Assembly (NCBI RefSeq): GCF_001668625.1
Contig: NZ_LZLJ01000062.1
Location: 1-64,000, forward strand
Direction of reading: 5' to 3'
Source of the DNA: Mycobacterium sp. 1274756.6
GTDB lineage: Bacteria; Actinomycetota; Actinomycetes; Mycobacteriales; Mycobacteriaceae
DNA length: 64,000 bases
A program made the position numbers and the translations under genes. The notes under the pieces were generated by a model. The model saw nothing but the letters and a program-made list of their open reading frames with translations, made no database searches and was not told the origin of the DNA. Shown here piece by piece: positions 63,041-64,000 of this stretch (position 1 is its first letter; the number at the start of each line of letters is the position of its first letter).

Positions 63041-63658
63041 TCACTCGCCGATGTCGCCGAGGTGGTCGCGCAGTTCCACCTCGCCGTCGGCCAGATGGTA
63101 GGTGGCGCCCACGATCGCCAGGGTGCCGTCGGCGACCCGATCGGCGATCACCGAGGAGCGCTCCCGCAGCTGCACGACGGTCTCGTTGACGTGGCGGGTC
63201 TCGAACTCGTCGATGGTGGTCAGGCCCTCCCGCCGGCCCAGCAGGATCGAGGTGGTCACCGGCTCCACCACGTCGCGCAGGTAGCCGCCGGGGATGGCCC
63301 CGTCGTCCAGGGCCGCCTTGCCCGCTTTGACCGCGCCGCAGCTGTCGTGGCCGAGCACCACGATCAGCGGCACGTCGAGGACCAGCACCGCGAACTCGAT
63401 CGACCCGAGCACCGAGGTGTCGATGACATGCCCGGCGGTGCGCACCACGAACATGTCGCCGAGGCCCTGGTCGAAGATGATCTCCGCGGCCACCCGGCTG
63501 TCCCCGCAGCCGAAGACCACCGCGGTGGGGGCCTGCCCGTCCGCCAGGCTGGTGCGCCGTTCGATGCTCTGGCTGGGATGGGCCGGGTTGCCGGCGACGA
63601 AGCGCTGGTTACCCTCCCTCAGTGACCTCCACGCGGATATCGGATTCGTATTCGGCAT
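63041..63658 (-). CDS. canB: Beta-carbonic anhydrase
   Basis: A 205-residue beta-class carbonic anhydrase interconverting CO2 and bicarbonate. Zinc ligands Cys51, His104 and Cys107 and the Asp53-Arg55 dyad are seen (FGCGDSR, LGHDSCGA), at the same numbering as in M. tuberculosis Rv3588c (CanB/MtCA2). The ATG at 63658 begins MPNTNPISAW, the N-terminus of the family; the longer open frame is the complement of mutY. It is divergent from mutY with only about 37 bases between starts. Confidence 0.96.
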   Translation of the reverse strand: MPNTNPISAWRSLREGNQRFVAGNPAHPSQSIERRTSLADGQAPTAVVFGCGDSRVAAEIIFDQGLGDMFVVRTAGHVIDTSVLGSIEFAVLVLDVPLIVVLGHDSCGAVKAGKAALDDGAIPGGYLRDVVEPVTTSILLGRREGLTTIDEFETRHVNETVVQLRERSSVIADRVADGTLAIVGATYHLADGEVELRDHLGDIGE

Positions 63659-63695
63659 GGTGGATATTCTGCACCGCCGCGCCGGGCCGCTCGTC

Positions 63696-64000
63696 ATGAG
63701 CATCCGTTCCGATGAGCTGCTGGGCTGGTACGCCCGCGCCGAACGCGACCTGCCGTGGCGCGACCCGCAGGTCAGCGCCTGGCAGATCCTGGTCAGCGAG
63801 TTCATGCTGCAGCAGACCCCGGTGGCGCGGGTGCTGCCGGTGTGGACCGCCTGGGTGGCCCGCTGGCCGACCGCCTCGGCGACCGCGGCTGCCGGGCCGG
63901 GCGAGGTGCTGCGCGCCTGGGGCAAGCTGGGCTACCCGCGCCGGGCCATCCGGCTGCACGAATGCGCCGTCGTCGTGGCCCGCGACCACGGCGACGTGGT
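63696..64000 (+). CDS. mutY: Adenine DNA glycosylase MutY, N-terminal part (cut by window edge)
   Basis: The first 101 residues of MutY, which removes adenine opposite 8-oxoguanine. It shows LLGWYARAERDLPWR, SAWQILVSEFMLQQTPVARVLP (catalytic Glu in SEFMLQQT) and LRAWGKLGYPRRAIRLHECA. The rest, including the HhH and [4Fe-4S] parts, lies beyond 64000. The ATG at 63696 is preferred. A GTG at 63660 is in frame but would leave one base to the divergent carbonic anhydrase start. Confidence 0.93.
   Translation, partial: MSIRSDELLGWYARAERDLPWRDPQVSAWQILVSEFMLQQTPVARVLPVWTAWVARWPTASATAAAGPGEVLRAWGKLGYPRRAIRLHECAVVVARDHGDV

Overview
The window is a chromosomal segment from a high-GC mycobacterium (family Mycobacteriaceae). 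The evidence is a mce/yrbE operon, the KstR and KstR2 cholesterol-catabolism regulons with perfect operators, and the conserved block rlmB-cysS-ispF-ispD-carD-lpqE-radA-disA-canB-mutY in the same order as Rv3579c-Rv3589 of M. tuberculosis. The species cannot be fixed from the sequence alone. No tRNA, rRNA, CRISPR array or insertion sequence was seen.

Region 1 (1-12.4 kb) is visibly less GC-rich, with more relaxed codon use than the rest. It holds the start of a mce operon on the minus strand (yrbEA-yrbEB-mceA-mceB-mceC-lipoprotein, cut by the window edge). A divergent operon of membrane proteins follows (unknown 6-TM protein, NorE/COX3-like, COX4-like). Then come two TetR regulators, a small secreted protein, a cytochrome P450, an unknown protein and a beta-propeller lactonase-like protein. 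Two promoters in this block share an almost identical element. The composition changes abruptly near 12.4-12.6 kb, which suggests an acquired or recombined block.

Region 2 (12.6-36 kb) is the KstR2 regulon for catabolism of the last two sterol rings (HIP). It contains two SDRs, echA20-ipdA-ipdB-ipdC, fadA6-kstR2-ipdF-fadE30 and fadD3-fadE31-fadE32-fadE33-...-aspB. Two perfect KstR2 boxes sit in the two divergent promoters. It is interrupted at 17.8-24.0 kb by a module with a PepSY lipoprotein, a PucR regulator, a 46-residue membrane protein, a ChoD-like GMC oxidoreductase, a LysR regulator and NAD-formate dehydrogenase. Between fadE33 and aspB lie a choloylglycine-hydrolase-type enzyme and a secreted lipase, the latter and aspB start-stop coupled to their upstream genes.

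Region 3 (35.9-45 kb) holds a hemophore-like protein, an unknown protein, a second PucR regulator with a divergent fadD-DUF3556-FAD oxidoreductase operon, and an MFS transporter. Both PucR promoters carry the motif GTRAYGTGCCTCA, a candidate PucR operator.

Region 4 (45-52.7 kb) is the KstR part: hsaA-hsaC-hsaB without hsaD, kshB, an Rv3572-like secreted protein, fadE34 and kstR, with KstR boxes at the expected promoters.

Region 5 (52.7-64 kb) is core housekeeping: an MBL-fold hydrolase, GDPD, rRNA methyltransferase, cysteinyl-tRNA synthetase, two MEP-pathway enzymes, CarD, LpqE, RadA, DisA, a membrane-anchored protein, beta-carbonic anhydrase and the start of MutY.
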